The position numbers and the translations under genes are program-made. Positions 15,294 through 16,369 of a stretch of 16,369 nt of DNA are shown one piece after another. This DNA is from Alphaproteobacteria bacterium. GTDB taxonomy: Bacteria > Pseudomonadota > Alphaproteobacteria > Paracaedibacterales > CAIULA01. Positions within the stretch are counted from its first letter, which is position 1. Each line of letters starts with the position of its first letter. Location: positions 1-16,369 of the forward strand of contig JAIEMR010000063.1 in assembly GCA_019751935.1 (NCBI GenBank). Reading direction: 5' to 3'. The notes beneath the pieces are model-generated. The model did no database searches. It saw only the letters and a list, made by a program, of their open reading frames with translations, and was not told where the DNA came from.

Positions 15294-15419
15294 TATACCC
15301 AAAATGTTTCAAAAGGCCGGGCAGGCGTTTGAGGGTCTAGGGGCGGAGTGTATACAAAATACTCGAGCACCGAAGGCCCGAAAAACAACGAACCTGGGAT
15401 TTGAAACAGGAAGGGTATA
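15294..15419. repeat. palindromic intergenic element between ntrX and trkA
   Basis: Outer arms at 15294-15313 and 15400-15419 are complementary over 20 bases except for four consecutive positions (TATACCCAAAATGTTTCAAA against TTTGAAACAGGAAGGGTATA). Inside lie further paired segments: CGGGC near 15318-15322 against GCCCG at 15376-15380, and a central GTAT/ATAC hairpin around 15350-15362. The 13-base end sequence recurs inverted at 9060-9072, which supports a dispersed element. An open frame crosses it but reflects no recognisable protein. Confidence 0.7.
15408..15415 (+). promoter_or_regulatory. trkA Shine-Dalgarno site inside the repeat arm
   Basis: AGGAAGGG ends five bases before the trkA ATG and is a good ribosome site. 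It coincides with the only four bases (GGAA at 15409-15412) where the right arm of the palindrome departs from the left arm, which predicts TTTT. The repeat therefore appears to have been altered to provide the start signal. Confidence 0.65.
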
Positions 15420-15420
15420 G

Positions 15421-16305
15421 ATGAAGGTTATTATTCTTGGAGCAGGTCAAGTCGGTTATAGCATTGCTCGCTATTTGGCGTTTGAGGAGAATGATATAAC
15501 CATGGTCGATCATTCGGCCGATCTCTTAAAAAGAATCAGTGATAAGTTAGATGTTCAACCTGTTGTAGGATTTGCTTCGCATCCTGATGTTTTAAAACAA
15601 GCGGGAGCTGAAGAAGCAGATTTATTAATTGCGGTGACAGCGTCTGACGAAGTCAATATGATTGCTTGCGAAGCAGCACAATCATTGTTCCAAATTGAAA
15701 CAAAAATTGCCCGGATCCGCCATCAAAGCTACTTAAAGCCGGCTTGGTCAAATATGTTTAGCCCAGATCGATTGGCAATTGACGTTATTATTTCTCCTGA
15801 AATTGAGGTCGCAAGGGCCTTGGATCGCAGCACACAAATCCCAGGTGCTTTTGAAGTTATTCCCCTCGTTTTAAATCAAATCAAGGTTATTGGGGTTAGG
15901 TGTCATGCTCAGTCACCTATTATCAACACTCCTCTCCGTTTATTACCTGGCCTTTTCTCAACTCTCGACATTGCGATTATCTGTATTTCTAGGGGTGATA
16001 AAGCTTTCTTTCCAGATGAAAATGATGTCCTTGAAGTTAATGATGAAATTCATTTTCTCGTTAAGCATGATGATATCGCTCAAGCCATGCAGGTTTTTGG
16101 TTATTATGAATCTGATAGTCGTCGCATGGTTATTATTGGAGGTGGAAGTATTGGTAAAACCTTGGCTATGGAAATAGAACTTAATCAGCCAGATGTTACA
16201 GCAAAGCTTATTGAAAAAGATCAAGGAAGATCTGAGGCGGCTGCACGATTTTTAAAAAATATAGAAGTTATTTATCTTATGGAAAGGTTAAATAACTTTT
16301 TTTGA
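15421..16305 (+). CDS. trkA: TrkA potassium-uptake regulatory subunit, C-terminally truncated
   Basis: TrkA is the cytoplasmic nucleotide-binding subunit that gates TrkH/TrkG potassium channels. The frame encodes 294 of the usual ~458 residues. RCK-N1 (about 1-120) has the dinucleotide motif GAGQVG at 7-12 and an acidic residue at Asp30. RCK-C1 lies at about 143-225. RCK-N2 starts with GGGSIG at 240-245 and runs in good order to NIEVI (280-284), after which the sequence no longer fits the family and stops at 16305. The usual HGDG-type segment and all of RCK-C2 are missing. The break coincides with a jump to extreme AT content. It could be gene disruption, an insertion boundary or faulty sequence at a contig end. 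In alphaproteobacteria trkA typically follows ntrX, as here. Confidence 0.85.
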   Translation: MKVIILGAGQVGYSIARYLAFEENDITMVDHSADLLKRISDKLDVQPVVGFASHPDVLKQAGAEEADLLIAVTASDEVNMIACEAAQSLFQIETKIARIRHQSYLKPAWSNMFSPDRLAIDVIISPEIEVARALDRSTQIPGAFEVIPLVLNQIKVIGVRCHAQSPIINTPLRLLPGLFSTLDIAIICISRGDKAFFPDENDVLEVNDEIHFLVKHDDIAQAMQVFGYYESDSRRMVIIGGGSIGKTLAMEIELNQPDVTAKLIEKDQGRSEAAARFLKNIEVIYLMERLNNFF

Positions 16306-16369
16306 TATAAATTAGAAATATCAATATATTTAAAAAATACAAAAAAATTAATAGAAAGAAATAATAATT
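16273..16369. other. extremely AT-rich tail replacing the 3' part of trkA
   Basis: Only about 12 of the last 97 bases are G or C, far below the rest of the window. The tail consists of A and T runs with no visible gene, hairpin or terminal repeat. It begins exactly where TrkA homology is lost. It may be low-quality sequence at the end of a contig or the edge of an inserted element. Confidence 0.6.

Noticed and set aside
15142..15420. 92-codon frame running from the end of ntrX through the repeat to trkA
   Set aside because: Its first part is an out-of-frame reading of the ntrX helix-turn-helix and its second part is the palindromic repeat. There is no independent support for a protein.

Overview
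The window looks like part of an alphaproteobacterial chromosome, most plausibly an intracellular or amoeba/protist-associated lineage such as Holosporales/Paracaedibacter-like bacteria. The evidence is an ntrY-ntrX-trkA cluster in the alphaproteobacterial order, a DUF1467 protein typical of that class, modest G+C, several exported proteins of no recognised family, an orphan type VI secretion ATPase gene, and palindromic intergenic repeats of the kind common in host-associated Alphaproteobacteria. The taxonomic placement is inference; no marker such as rRNA is present.

Layout. Positions 31-106 hold a tRNA-Ala(GGC). A tight plus-strand cluster follows (128-3065): cyaY (frataxin), an MsbA-type ABC exporter, a RimJ/RimL-like GNAT acetyltransferase and a DUF1467 membrane protein, with one-base or ATGA overlaps at two of the three junctions. 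The gap 3066-3396 carries a three-armed palindromic element. From 3397 to 7330 lie a small secreted protein, a one-TM protein with a Pro/Tyr/His-rich tail, a GuaD-like deaminase, a secreted protein with a methyltransferase-like core, and a small PnuC-like membrane protein. This group ends in a strong terminator at 7349-7378.

An orphan UgpB-like substrate-binding protein (7471-8940) converges on a minus-strand clpV/tssH (9128-11773); a head-to-head inverted repeat and a solo half-repeat lie between them. Divergently from clpV runs ntrY (12127, but coding evidence begins upstream), ntrX and a truncated trkA. A palindromic repeat sits between ntrX and trkA and supplies the trkA Shine-Dalgarno sequence. 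The last ~100 bases are extremely AT-rich, and trkA breaks off there.

Most unusual: NtrY lacks the PAS domain normally found between HAMP and kinase and has no ordinary start codon upstream of its first membrane segment. NtrX has a damaged Walker A and has lost the sensor-II arginine, so the pair looks like a reduced regulatory system. UgpB has a duplicated 52-residue C-terminal unit. The secreted 494-residue protein carries Rossmann-methyltransferase-like strands behind a signal peptide. No CRISPR array, transposase or complete secretion operon is present.
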